From NCBI GenBank assembly GCA_051656485.1, contig JBOGBZ010000004.1:24067-88066 (forward strand): a stretch of DNA of 64,000 bases, in the 5' to 3' direction. Both the position numbers and the translations under genes were made by a program. Below the pieces are notes generated by a model. That model worked only from the letters and a program-made list of their open reading frames with translations. It searched no databases and was not told the DNA's origin. This DNA comes from JBOFDK01 sp051656485 (GTDB taxonomy: Bacteria; Bacillota; Clostridia; Lachnospirales; Cellulosilyticaceae). Positions 25,436 to 33,267 of this stretch are shown here, piece by piece; positions within the stretch are counted from its first letter, which is position 1, and each line of letters opens with the position of its first letter.

Positions 25436-25590
25436 ATATGTGATTATTGTCGTCTTAAGGACTTGCCTCAAGTACTTTTGTAGTATACATGATTACTTGT
25501 CATAATGCAAGTACTTTTTTGTGTTTTTATAAAATAATTCTTGTGTCTTTATCATATACATTTAGGGAACAGTTTTTAAAGGAGCTTATT

Positions 25591-26064
25591 ATGAATGCAT
25601 CATCTTATTCTTACTTACAGCCCACTTCTTCACTTGTCTTAATGCCGCCTAAAACCGAGATCATCTCAGGTATCACCACACTTTCATCGACCACTCCCCC
25701 TATCCATCATCTGATTGACTTTACCATTGAACCCGAAATAACACGGATTAAACCCTTGCATACCACCTCTGAATCTGCCGCTTTCCCACTTTCTCAGCTA
25801 TCCATTGATTTGAACCTTGTGGAGACACTATCTTATATCAATCGCACTTCTCCTTTTTCAATTCAACAATACATCGTCTCCTACCCAAAACGCCTTTATA
25901 TCAATCTTCCTCCTTCAGTAGAGGGTATAGCTACATATGAGCTTTTAAACTCCCATACGCTATGCATCTTACCATCTATTCATACTGTTTATTCCACGCT
26001 TTTAGATGCTCATAATCTCTACAAACGCGCACTCCTTTCTTTTACATTCAAAAAGGTACAATAG
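25591..26064 (+). CDS. Orphan protein of unknown function
   Basis: This 157-residue protein starts at an ATG preceded by AAAGGAG. It is rich in Ser, Thr, Leu, Ile and Pro, has no signal peptide, membrane span or recognisable motif, and looks like a compact beta-rich or mixed domain (for example FSIQQYIVSYPKRLYINLPPS). It is monocistronic and shares a bidirectional terminator with the convergent MATE gene. It may be lineage-specific. Confidence 0.65.
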   Translation: MNASSYSYLQPTSSLVLMPPKTEIISGITTLSSTTPPIHHLIDFTIEPEITRIKPLHTTSESAAFPLSQLSIDLNLVETLSYINRTSPFSIQQYIVSYPKRLYINLPPSVEGIATYELLNSHTLCILPSIHTVYSTLLDAHNLYKRALLSFTFKKVQ

Positions 26065-26101
26065 ATTCCGCCTTTATAGGGCAGAATCTATTGTACCTTT
26101 T
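26051..26101. terminator. Bidirectional terminator for the orphan and MATE genes
   Basis: Perfect 18-bp arms (26051-26068 and 26084-26101) begin with AAAA and end with TTTT. They overlap the last codons of both convergent genes. Confidence 0.9.
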
Positions 26102-27537
26102 TCGTCCGTTGTTTCATCGACTTTTTTATTGAAAGTCTTTTTATAGAAGATACCAAAACAAATCATTGTTGTGATTGCAGCTAAAATATCCGCTATTGGC
26201 TCTGCCATAAATACTGCTCCTAATTGATCTTCCATAAACGTTGGTAATATGTAGATCAATGGTACAAGTAAGATGACTTTTCTAAGAAGTGCTAGGAATA
26301 ATGAAATCTTCGCTTGCCCTAATGCTAAGAATGTCTGCTGACATGCTATCTGCGCACCAAACAGAATGATTCCTGCAAAGAAAATACGAATACTCCATGT
26401 GGTAATCTCCATAAGCTCTGGTTTGTTATTAAAAATCTTTACCAAGATTTCTGGCACAAACATGAGTGTACTCCACATCACGACCGTATAAAACATACAT
26501 GTAGCTAATAACATCTTATATGCTTTTTTTACACGGTCCATATTCTTAGCGCCATAATTGTAACTAATAATAGGCTGTGCGCCTTGTGAAAGCCCTTGCA
26601 ATGGTAGTGTAACAATTTGCATGATACTTCCCATAATCGTCATCGCACCGATCGCTAAGTCTCCAATCCCTGGCCCTATGGCATTCCCATGTATCGCCAG
26701 TTGCTTGTTAAGCGATATAAGCACTAAACTCTCTGTCGATTGCATAATGAATGGTGATACCCCTAAGCCCATAATTGCCAAAGCAACTTTTGGTTCAGGA
26801 ACCATATACTTCTTTCTTAATCGTAGATCGCTCTTTTTGCCAAAGATTTCTGTAAGCGTTTTGCTCTTGAATTTTTGATCTTTTCCGAAGAAGAACCACA
26901 TAACCCATATCGCTGATACAAACTGTGCAATAATAGTTGCTAAGGCTGCTCCTTTTACACCAAGTCCTAAACCAAAAATGAAGATAGGGTCTAGAATGAT
27001 ATTAATAATTGCCCCTACCATTACTGTTAGCATCCCTACTTTTGCAAACCCTTGTGTATTGATATAGGCATTCATTCCCAGTGCGATAAGTACTGCAATC
27101 GTTCCTATTAAATAAAGTGTTAAGTAGTCCTTCGCATAGCCTATGGTATTTTCACTCGCTCCGAAAGCCCATAAGATAGGCTCTTTGAATACCATCAGTA
27201 CAATCGTTAATATCACCCCTATTAGAATAAGAAGTGAAAAACTATTGCTCATAATCTTCTCTGCATCTTCTTTTTTATTCTCACCCATCTTAATGGCTGC
27301 TAATGGTGCTCCACCTATACCAAAAAGAGCTGCGAATGCTGAAATAATAATAATGATTGGAAAAGCAACTCCAACACCTGCTATGGCTGTCTCCCCTGCT
27401 GGCAAACGTCCAATAAAGACTCTATCTACAATGTTATAAAGTACATTTACCAGTTGTGCTACAATGGCTGGTAATGCTAATTTAATCATTAACTTGCCTA
27501 CACTATCTTTCCCTAAATCTGTCGTTTGTTTACTCAT
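26074..27537 (-). CDS. MATE family efflux transporter
   Basis: This 487-residue membrane protein has the expected 12 hydrophobic spans in two homologous halves, with LALPAIVAQLVNVLYNIVDRVFIG at the start and GLSQGAQPIISYNYGAKN in the second half. The family exports drugs or metabolites using Na+ or H+ gradients. The ATG at 27537 follows GGAGAG and is preferred over 27579. A near-perfect 20-bp palindrome lies 44 bp upstream and may be its operator. The substrate is unknown. Confidence 0.93.
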   Translation of the reverse strand: MSKQTTDLGKDSVGKLMIKLALPAIVAQLVNVLYNIVDRVFIGRLPAGETAIAGVGVAFPIIIIISAFAALFGIGGAPLAAIKMGENKKEDAEKIMSNSFSLLILIGVILTIVLMVFKEPILWAFGASENTIGYAKDYLTLYLIGTIAVLIALGMNAYINTQGFAKVGMLTVMVGAIINIILDPIFIFGLGLGVKGAALATIIAQFVSAIWVMWFFFGKDQKFKSKTLTEIFGKKSDLRLRKKYMVPEPKVALAIMGLGVSPFIMQSTESLVLISLNKQLAIHGNAIGPGIGDLAIGAMTIMGSIMQIVTLPLQGLSQGAQPIISYNYGAKNMDRVKKAYKMLLATCMFYTVVMWSTLMFVPEILVKIFNNKPELMEITTWSIRIFFAGIILFGAQIACQQTFLALGQAKISLFLALLRKVILLVPLIYILPTFMEDQLGAVFMAEPIADILAAITTMICFGIFYKKTFNKKVDETTDEKGTIDSAL

Positions 27538-27580
27538 GTCGATCTCTCCTTCCTTACTTCTATCGTTTTTATGCTTCAAT

Positions 27581-27600
27581 ATAATATAGTACTACATTAT
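27581..27600 (-). promoter_or_regulatory. Near-perfect 20-bp palindrome upstream of the MATE gene
   Basis: ATAATATAGT and ACTACATTAT are inverted repeats except at one position, centred on GTAC. It overlaps AT-rich -10-like sequence. A MarR- or TetR-type repressor site is a guess. Confidence 0.45.
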
Positions 27601-27764
27601 GTTTATAATATAAATACCTTAATTATTTTTACATATGTTTTTATTTTCGGAACTATTCCCCTCCCGCCTCAGTCTAACAAAATACCCCTTTATCTTTTGC
27701 AATCTTATGTCGATTTATCTTTATAGGGTATTTTACACCAACTATCTTACTGGAGGTACTAGCT

Positions 27765-28616
27765 ATGAAATCAAAACAGTTTTTAATCGCACTCTCTCTT
27801 ATCACCCTTCTACCCACTATGAGTTTTGCAACAACGCCTACATATATAAAAAAAGAGTGCCCAAACAATAATCCTTATCATATCCTTGTAAACAAACAGC
27901 AGCACGTTACTAGGGACTTTATGCCATCTAACTTGGTAGTTCCTAACGTGAAGTTTTCTTTTACAGGGTATCATGAAAAGAAAAACTTAGAACAAACTGC
28001 CGCTTTAGCACTGGAATCATTATTTAGTGCTGCTAAAAAGGATGGCATCACACTTGCTGCAGTCTCTGGCTATCGCTCTTACGATCGTCAAGCTCAGCTT
28101 TATAACAATTATGTCAAGAAAGATGGACAAGCCAAAGCAGATACTTATAGTGCTCGTCCTGGTACCAGTGAACACCAGACAGGCCTATCCATTGATGTTT
28201 CCGCTCCTTCTGTTGGCTATGAACTCACCAACCGCCTCGGCGAGACGAAGGAAGGCAAGTGGCTAGCCGCCCATGCCCATGAGCATGGTTTTGTCATTCG
28301 CTACCCAAAAGATAAAGTATCTATCACAGGATACATCTATGAACCTTGGCACATTCGCTATGTGGGTAGTGAATTAGCCCAGAACCTCTACATAAATAAG
28401 CTAACCTTAGAAGAATTAGAAACATGCTGTGAAAAAGAAGTTCCTTTAACACCGCTTACACCTGCAACAATTACGCCAATCATTCCACCTGAGGCTCAGG
28501 CACTTCTCAAGAATCCTATTGAGTTTTGGATTGATAAGCGTCTCCAAGATCTTCAAATAATCGTATCTGAAGAAGCTGGTCACTACAAAGTGCTTATCCA
28601 ACCTTCTGATTCTTAA
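27765..28616 (+). CDS. VanY-like D-alanyl-D-alanine carboxypeptidase
   Basis: This 283-residue secreted zinc peptidase probably trims D-Ala from peptidoglycan stem peptides. A signal peptide covers about residues 1-23. The VanY domain (about 65-215) has SGYRSYDRQAQLY, the zinc/active motif TSEHQTGLSIDVS, and EPWHIRYVG with the last His ligand. The C-terminal 65 residues (after TPLTPATITPIIP) are linker-like with an unknown tail. ATG at 27765 follows GGAGGT. It stands opposite divIC, with which it shares a terminator. Confidence 0.92.
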   Translation: MKSKQFLIALSLITLLPTMSFATTPTYIKKECPNNNPYHILVNKQQHVTRDFMPSNLVVPNVKFSFTGYHEKKNLEQTAALALESLFSAAKKDGITLAAVSGYRSYDRQAQLYNNYVKKDGQAKADTYSARPGTSEHQTGLSIDVSAPSVGYELTNRLGETKEGKWLAAHAHEHGFVIRYPKDKVSITGYIYEPWHIRYVGSELAQNLYINKLTLEELETCCEKEVPLTPLTPATITPIIPPEAQALLKNPIEFWIDKRLQDLQIIVSEEAGHYKVLIQPSDS

Positions 28617-28620
28617 AGAA

Positions 28621-28666
28621 AAAAAATAGCAGTGGGACTCTTTAAAAGAGTCCCACTGCTATTTTT
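28621..28666. terminator. Bidirectional terminator for vanY-like gene and divIC
   Basis: AAAAATAGCAGTGGGACTC and GAGTCCCACTGCTATTTTT form a long perfect stem at the convergent ends. It overlaps the last divIC codons. Confidence 0.92.
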
Positions 28667-28937
28667 CTTTAAAGACAATATCGTCCTTTTTAACCATCCC
28701 TAGCTTTTCTCTTGCTACTTTTTCTATATACTCTAAGGTGTCCATATTCTCTCGTTCGATTCTCAGTTCCTCTAAGTAAGTCTCTTCCTTAGCTTGCTGC
28801 TCTTCTGCTCGTAAAATCTGTTCATCTAATCGGCCGATAATACGTCCTATCTCCTTGGCTTTTAATCCCAAGTAAGCAACCGCACATACGGTTATCGCCA
28901 AAGAAATGTACCAGACTAATCTTTTTGTATTTTTCAT
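28659..28937 (-). CDS. divIC: Septum formation initiator DivIC/FtsB family
   Basis: This 92-residue bitopic division protein has an N-terminal cytoplasmic tail, a membrane span (about residues 8-27) and an extracytoplasmic coiled coil (RLDEQILRAEEQQAKEETYL), then the family end YIEKVAREKLGMVKKDDIVF. It helps assemble the divisome with FtsL and DivIB. The ATG at 28937 is preferred to 28943 because of its spacing to GGTGGG. It is last in the mazG-to-divIC group, as in Bacillus. Confidence 0.9.
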   Translation of the reverse strand: MKNTKRLVWYISLAITVCAVAYLGLKAKEIGRIIGRLDEQILRAEEQQAKEETYLEELRIERENMDTLEYIEKVAREKLGMVKKDDIVFKEK

Positions 28938-28969
28938 TTGCATCCCACCTACAACTTACTACTTTTATC

Positions 28970-29524
28970 TTAATCTGTTTTTTTATTATTGTAAATGTTT
29001 TTATTGCTATTCACTTTTATCTCAGTTTTCATATCTGCTTTTATGTACTGCCATTTACGCCCTGCTTTTTTCACTTGCTTTCTTCTATAAGTATTGGCAC
29101 GTATATACTGTCTACTGATAAATCGTAGAGGTATTTTAATAAGACCGATAAGCCAACGTATCGGCACAAGTACAGCCTCTATAATCGCCTTGATGATACG
29201 CCGCATCCATTCGATAATCCAAGTGGCTATTTTCATAAATACAATACTAAAAGTAGCTAAATAAAGTATCCCCCCCAGGATCATCCCTAAAAATACAAAC
29301 AATCTAATCTCTGCAAAATTATGTATATATAAAATACTAAATCCTATGAACATGCACGCCAACCAGTACAGACTATCCTCTAGTTGTACAAGCCAATTGG
29401 GATGGGGAATAATCTTTCGAAAAATACGTACGAGATCATACACCATCCCAAATAAAATCCCTATTTCTATAGCTCTTATAAAAAGCAGTGTCTGAGTATT
29501 TACGATTTCATTCATACGCTTCAC
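28970..29524 (-). CDS. yabQ: Spore cortex biosynthesis protein YabQ
   Basis: This 184-residue membrane protein is needed for spore cortex formation in Bacillus, probably in the outer forespore membrane. About four to five hydrophobic segments lie in residues 10-130, with the conserved opening TLLFIRAIEIGILFGMVYDL and PHPNWLVQLEDSLYWL. The tail is basic (YRRKQVKKAGRKW). It starts 3 bp after the yabP stop, so they are coupled. Sigma E control is expected from Bacillus. Confidence 0.92.
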   Translation of the reverse strand: MKRMNEIVNTQTLLFIRAIEIGILFGMVYDLVRIFRKIIPHPNWLVQLEDSLYWLACMFIGFSILYIHNFAEIRLFVFLGMILGGILYLATFSIVFMKIATWIIEWMRRIIKAIIEAVLVPIRWLIGLIKIPLRFISRQYIRANTYRRKQVKKAGRKWQYIKADMKTEIKVNSNKNIYNNKKTD

Positions 29525-29527
29525 CCA

Positions 29528-29806
29528 TTACTTAAAAAACTTAGAGAGCATTGATCCCTTTTTCTTAGACGGTGCTTGATCTTCATAGGTGAGTTGAATG
29601 ATACGCCCTTCGACGATTACTTCACCACTATCTAGGTTCATCTTTACAATGTGTAAGTCCATACCCTCTATATCCAAATAGCCATCTACCGTTTCTAGCT
29701 CCACCACTTCTTCATTAAATGAGAAGACATCTAAAATCCCTGTCATATTCAATCGCTGACGATCTACTAAGTTCACCATATGTTTCTTGGATAATTTTTC
29801 ATCCAT
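29528..29806 (-). CDS. yabP: Sporulation protein YabP
   Basis: This 92-residue protein has the YabP signature: the NLVDRQRLNMTGILDVFSFNEEVVELET stretch followed by GYLDIEGMDLHIVKMNLDSGEVIVEG. It acts with YabQ in spore coat/cortex maturation in Bacillus. GGGGG precedes the ATG at 29806. A weak sigma-E-like element may lie upstream (about 29850-29880), but I could not fix it. Confidence 0.93.
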   Translation of the reverse strand: MDEKLSKKHMVNLVDRQRLNMTGILDVFSFNEEVVELETVDGYLDIEGMDLHIVKMNLDSGEVIVEGRIIQLTYEDQAPSKKKGSMLSKFFK

Positions 29807-29869
29807 TTTATTTTCCCCCTTTGAAATAAGTTTCTTCTACTTATTTATATTGGGGTTGTACCATTTTTA

Positions 29870-30109
29870 TTACAAAATACGGTATAAGCTGTCTGTATCT
29901 TCTTTTTTTACGTGTTCTTTAATTTCTAGTACCTCGTATTTAGAAACATTCGTTCCAAAGGTAATCTCTATAATATCCCCTATTTTAACCTGTGTACCTG
30001 CTTTCGCCACTTTATCATTAATCTTTACGCGTTCTTGGTCACACGCCTCTTGTGCAATGGTACGACGCTTAATAATGCGTGTTAGCTTTAAGTATTTATC
30101 AATTCTCAT
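29870..30109 (-). CDS. rqcP: S4-domain RNA-binding protein RqcP (YabO)
   Basis: This 79-residue protein is one S4 domain (MRIDKYLKLTRIIKRRTIAQEACDQ...). In Bacillus it works with RqcH in ribosome-associated quality control, helping to add C-terminal alanine tails on stalled chains. The position between HU/mazG and yabP matches yabO. HU upstream has a terminator, so rqcP may have its own promoter or depend on read-through. Confidence 0.92.
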   Translation of the reverse strand: MRIDKYLKLTRIIKRRTIAQEACDQERVKINDKVAKAGTQVKIGDIIEITFGTNVSKYEVLEIKEHVKKEDTDSLYRIL

Positions 30110-30150
30110 TTATTTCATTCCTTCCTTTATATAACCTGTTTATGATATTA

Positions 30151-30179
30151 GAAAAACCTACACACAGTGTAGGTTTTTC
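30151..30179 (-). terminator. Terminator after the HU gene
   Basis: AAAAACCTACAC and GTGTAGGTTTTT form a perfect 12-bp stem with a 3-4 nt loop, followed on minus by CTAATAT. Confidence 0.85.
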
Positions 30180-30192
30180 TTTGCATTTATTA

Positions 30193-30468
30193 TTATTCGT
30201 TAACTACGTCTTTTAATGCTTTTCCAGCTTTAAACTTAGGAGCTTTTCCGCCTGGAATTTGGATTTCTTCATTAGTTTTTGGATTTCTACCAACACGTGG
30301 TTTTCTTTCAGCAACTTCAAATGTACCGAAACCTACTAATTGTACTTTCCCACCAGCTTTAAGTTCTTCCATTACAGCATCTTCAAAAGCTTTTAAAGCT
30401 TTCTCTGCATCTTTTTTGCTTAATTCAGCTTTTGCAGCCATAGCTGCTACTAATTCAGATTTGTTCAT
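30193..30468 (-). CDS. hup: HU family DNA-binding protein
   Basis: This 91-residue histone-like protein starts MNKSELVAAMAAKAELSKKD and has the signature GFGTFEVAERKPRVGRNPKT and the C-terminal FKAGKALKDVVN. It bends and compacts DNA as a dimer. AGGAGG precedes the ATG. It sits between mazG and rqcP, a common clostridial placement; a terminator follows directly. Confidence 0.97.
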   Translation of the reverse strand: MNKSELVAAMAAKAELSKKDAEKALKAFEDAVMEELKAGGKVQLVGFGTFEVAERKPRVGRNPKTNEEIQIPGGKAPKFKAGKALKDVVNE

Positions 30469-30519
30469 ATTGATTTCCTCCTCTATTCATACATAAGTAT
30501 GGATATTATGTATTGAAAA

Positions 30520-31308
30520 TCAGATGTTTGACTCAACCTTTTTACATTTGTTCCATAGGCTGTCCATCTCTTCTAAAGTCATTTGCGATAGTTGTTTGTT
30601 CTCAGCAAACGCCGAATTTTCAATATATCTAAATCTATTTATAAACTTTTCTGTGGTATTTGTCAAGGCAAATTCAGGATTTATTTCAAAAAAATAAGAT
30701 AAATTAACAACACTAAACAACAAATCCCCTATTTCTTTATTTAACTTGTCTTTATCACCTGATTTGACCTCATTTTTGACCTCTTCTAGCTCTTCTAAGA
30801 CTTTATCCACGATAGGTTCATAAGCGTCCCACATAAAGCCAACTTGTGCCGCTTTTTTTTGGATCTTATACGCTCTCATAAGAGCTGGTAACGCCTTTGC
30901 TACATGCTCCATGGATTCGGTCACTGTTTGTTGATTTTTCTCTTTGGCTTTAAGTTCTTCCCAGCGTCTGAGTACCTCTTCACTGGTCTCTAACTCTTCT
31001 TCACCAAAGACGTGGGGATGTCTATAAACCAATTTTTCTGCGATACCATGAACGACGTCATCTAATGTAAAATCATCGTTTTCTTTGGCGATCTGTGCAT
31101 GCATCAGCACTTGTAGGAGTAAATCTCCTAGTTCTTCTTTTAAGTTAGGTTTATCGCCTTGATTGATGGCTTCTATGACTTCATAGCTTTCTTCTACTAG
31201 GTATGGAATCATGCTTTCATGAGTCTGCTCTCTATCCCAAGCACACCCATTCTCACTGCGTAGTGTTTCTATAATATGTACAAGATCTTCATAGTTATAT
31301 TTCTTCAT
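30520..31308 (-). CDS. mazG: Nucleoside triphosphate pyrophosphohydrolase MazG
   Basis: This 262-residue protein has two MazG domains. The first (about residues 10-120) has LVEESYEVIEAI and EELGDLLLQVLMHAQIA; the second (about 150-255) has the Mg-binding KEIGDLLFSVVNLSYFF. It hydrolyses (d)NTPs to monophosphates, a house-cleaning role. It lacks the N-terminal tetrapyrrole-methylase domain of Bacillus YabN. It lies downstream of spoVT with a weak hairpin between. Confidence 0.95.
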   Translation of the reverse strand: MKKYNYEDLVHIIETLRSENGCAWDREQTHESMIPYLVEESYEVIEAINQGDKPNLKEELGDLLLQVLMHAQIAKENDDFTLDDVVHGIAEKLVYRHPHVFGEEELETSEEVLRRWEELKAKEKNQQTVTESMEHVAKALPALMRAYKIQKKAAQVGFMWDAYEPIVDKVLEELEEVKNEVKSGDKDKLNKEIGDLLFSVVNLSYFFEINPEFALTNTTEKFINRFRYIENSAFAENKQLSQMTLEEMDSLWNKCKKVESNI

Positions 31309-31351
31309 CGCTTTACTCTCTTTTCTTTTTCTCTTTTCTTTTGACTATAAC

Positions 31352-31386
31352 TTATGCCAGTAAGGATTACAACCTTTACTGGCATA
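31352..31386 (-). terminator. Weak terminator after spoVT
   Basis: An 11-bp stem TATGCCAGTAA/TTACTGGCATA lies next to the spoVT stop, but no T run follows on minus. It may be an attenuating or mRNA-protecting hairpin. Confidence 0.45.
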
Positions 31387-31390
31387 GTTA

Positions 31391-31942
31391 TTACTGCTCC
31401 ATTTGTCTTCCTAAGAACCCTGATGCTGATTGTGCAAGCTTTTCCTCTACTTCTCCCATAACCGTCTGCTTATTGGTGCCTAAAAAGATAACTGCACCGA
31501 TGGCATCTCCTTCACAGATAATAGGTGATATAATCTCTGAATGGTAGGCTTCTGTAGTCCCTTCTGAAAGAATAGGAACAAACTTCGCATCATCTTTATT
31601 TGCGTTTACGATGCCTCTCCCTTCGATGGCTCTTTCTAAATTACTACTAATGCTCTTGTCTAAGAATTCCTTCTTAGAGCCGCCAGATATAGCTATAATT
31701 TGGTCTTTGTCTGATATACAAGTGATATGCCCTGTAGCTTGAGCTAATGCTTCTGCATATTCTTTTGCAAATGCACTTAATTCACCTACTGGAGAATACT
31801 TTTTCAATATAACTTGTCCATCATGGTCTGTAAAAATCTCTAAAGGGTCTCCTTCTCTGATACGCAATGTACGTCTAATTTCTTTCGGGATTACCACACG
31901 CCCTAAATCATCTATTCTTCTAACGATGCCTGTTGCTTTCAA
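31391..31942 (-). CDS. spoVT: Stage V sporulation protein T
   Basis: This 183-residue regulator modulates sigma-G-dependent forespore genes. The N-terminal AbrB swapped-hairpin domain (MKATGIVRRIDDLGRVVIPK) precedes a C-terminal GAF domain (about residues 55-178; ending AQSASGFLGRQMEQ). The start codon is TTG at 31942, 8 nt after AAGGAGG. It lies between the PrsA-like gene and mazG, as in Bacillus between mfd and yabM/yabN. Confidence 0.96.
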   Translation of the reverse strand: MKATGIVRRIDDLGRVVIPKEIRRTLRIREGDPLEIFTDHDGQVILKKYSPVGELSAFAKEYAEALAQATGHITCISDKDQIIAISGGSKKEFLDKSISSNLERAIEGRGIVNANKDDAKFVPILSEGTTEAYHSEIISPIICEGDAIGAVIFLGTNKQTVMGEVEEKLAQSASGFLGRQMEQ

Positions 31943-32062
31943 GTAAACAACCTCCTTAATGTCTTAATGTCTTATGTGAGTAAATGTTGTTTCTAGATTC
32001 TTTAGGTATATTATGCTACTTTTTTTTCTATTATATTCATTTTTATCCAGCCTTTCACAAAA

Positions 32063-32090
32063 AAAAGCTAGGAGTCTCCTCCTAGCTTTT
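32063..32090 (-). terminator. Terminator of the PrsA-like gene
   Basis: AAAGCTAGGAG and CTCCTAGCTTT form an 11-bp stem with a 4-nt loop, followed on minus by T residues, directly after the stop. Confidence 0.88.
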
Positions 32091-32100
32091 CATACATTCT

Positions 32101-33183
32101 TTAGTTATTTCCTGTTGTTTTATCTGACTCTTCTGGTGCACTTTCTGTAGTCGCATCAGTTTTTGGTGCTTCTACTTCTGCACGTACAATCTTCACTGTA
32201 TCATAAACATCTGTCTTTTCTACAGTAGCGTTTTTAATCATGTTACCGATTTCTGTATTCATGAATTTCATTTTTTCATTCTGGATGAATTCTTCACGCA
32301 TCTTAGCTTCATCCGCTGCATGATGTGCTTCTGTCTTGATAATGTGGTACCCGTAGTTTGTTTTTACAAGTTCTGGGTATACTTCACCATCTTTACCATT
32401 GAAAGATGCTTCTTCGAATTCTTTTACCATTTGTCCACGTGGGAATGTGTATTCGCCACCTTTATCTTTTGAACCTGGGTCTTCTGAGTATTCTTTAGCA
32501 AGTGCAGCCATATCTTCGCCAGCTAATGCTTTTTGTAATACTTCATTTGCTAAAGCTTCTTTTTCTTTTAATTCTGCTTCTGGTAGTGGTTGACCCATTT
32601 CATCTACAGTTTCGATAAGCACATGTTTTGCTGTTACTGTTGCGTAGAGGTCTTGGTTTTCTTCTACGAACTTTTGTACGTCTTCTTCAACTGGTACATA
32701 GTTTGACATAAGCTTTTCTTGTACTTTAGATGAAAGTTTCGCTGCTAAAAGTACTTGCTCTACGTCTGCTACTGTAAAACCATGTTTTTCTAATACTTCA
32801 CCATTTACTTTACCAAATTGTTCTGCATCTTCTTTTGCTGCTTTTTTATCTTCTTTGGTCATTTCGATTTTCATTTCTGTTGCTTTTTTCTCAGCTACTA
32901 CTGAAAGTGTTGCAGACTCAAGTGCATTTTCTTTTGCCCATTCTTCTGTTGATTTACCTTCTAATTCCATATCCCAGATAAGTGGCCCTGAAATTTGCTC
33001 TAAAATTTGCTGTGCACTCCAAAGGTATGTTCTATAAAGTGATTGTGGTACTTCCACACCATCGATAACTGCTACGATTGGTTGGTCCTTCGCAACGCCT
33101 TGGTTACCGCTACATCCTGTTAGTCCTGTCATAAATAGTGTAGCCGATAAAGCTACTGCGAGTACCTTCTTAAATTTTTTCAC
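32101..33183 (-). CDS. PrsA-like lipoprotein foldase (parvulin peptidyl-prolyl isomerase)
   Basis: This 360-residue lipoprotein has a lipobox LTGCSG (Cys about residue 23), a helical SurA_N-type chaperone part (about 30-180), a parvulin domain (about 183-285) with TAKHVLIETVDEMG, YSEDPGSKDKGGEYTFPRGQMV and TNYGYHIIKTE, and an acidic, Thr/Glu-rich tail. It should help fold secreted proteins outside the membrane. It lies between mfd and spoVT, where Bacillus has no such gene. Assignment as PrsA proper versus a SurA-like relative is open. Confidence 0.92.
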   Translation of the reverse strand: MKKFKKVLAVALSATLFMTGLTGCSGNQGVAKDQPIVAVIDGVEVPQSLYRTYLWSAQQILEQISGPLIWDMELEGKSTEEWAKENALESATLSVVAEKKATEMKIEMTKEDKKAAKEDAEQFGKVNGEVLEKHGFTVADVEQVLLAAKLSSKVQEKLMSNYVPVEEDVQKFVEENQDLYATVTAKHVLIETVDEMGQPLPEAELKEKEALANEVLQKALAGEDMAALAKEYSEDPGSKDKGGEYTFPRGQMVKEFEEASFNGKDGEVYPELVKTNYGYHIIKTEAHHAADEAKMREEFIQNEKMKFMNTEIGNMIKNATVEKTDVYDTVKIVRAEVEAPKTDATTESAPEESDKTTGNN

Positions 33184-33267
33184 GGTGATCTCTCCTTAGT
33201 TTTTTCATTCTATTTTTTCTTTCTAAAAACTTCCTCTTATCATTATCTTTACTATTATAAGCTAAAA

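Noticed and set aside
25211..25471. 86-codon minus frame across two tRNAs
   Set aside because: It translates tRNA-Val and tRNA-Met genes (GGIAQLARAHGS, RLAQLGEHLPYK), a well-known artefact.
29840..29885. Sigma E-type promoter before yabP
   Set aside because: Only partial matches to both elements; not strong enough to list as a feature.
31943..32062. Sigma G promoter before spoVT
   Set aside because: A GCATA element is present, but no matching -10 at the required distance was found.
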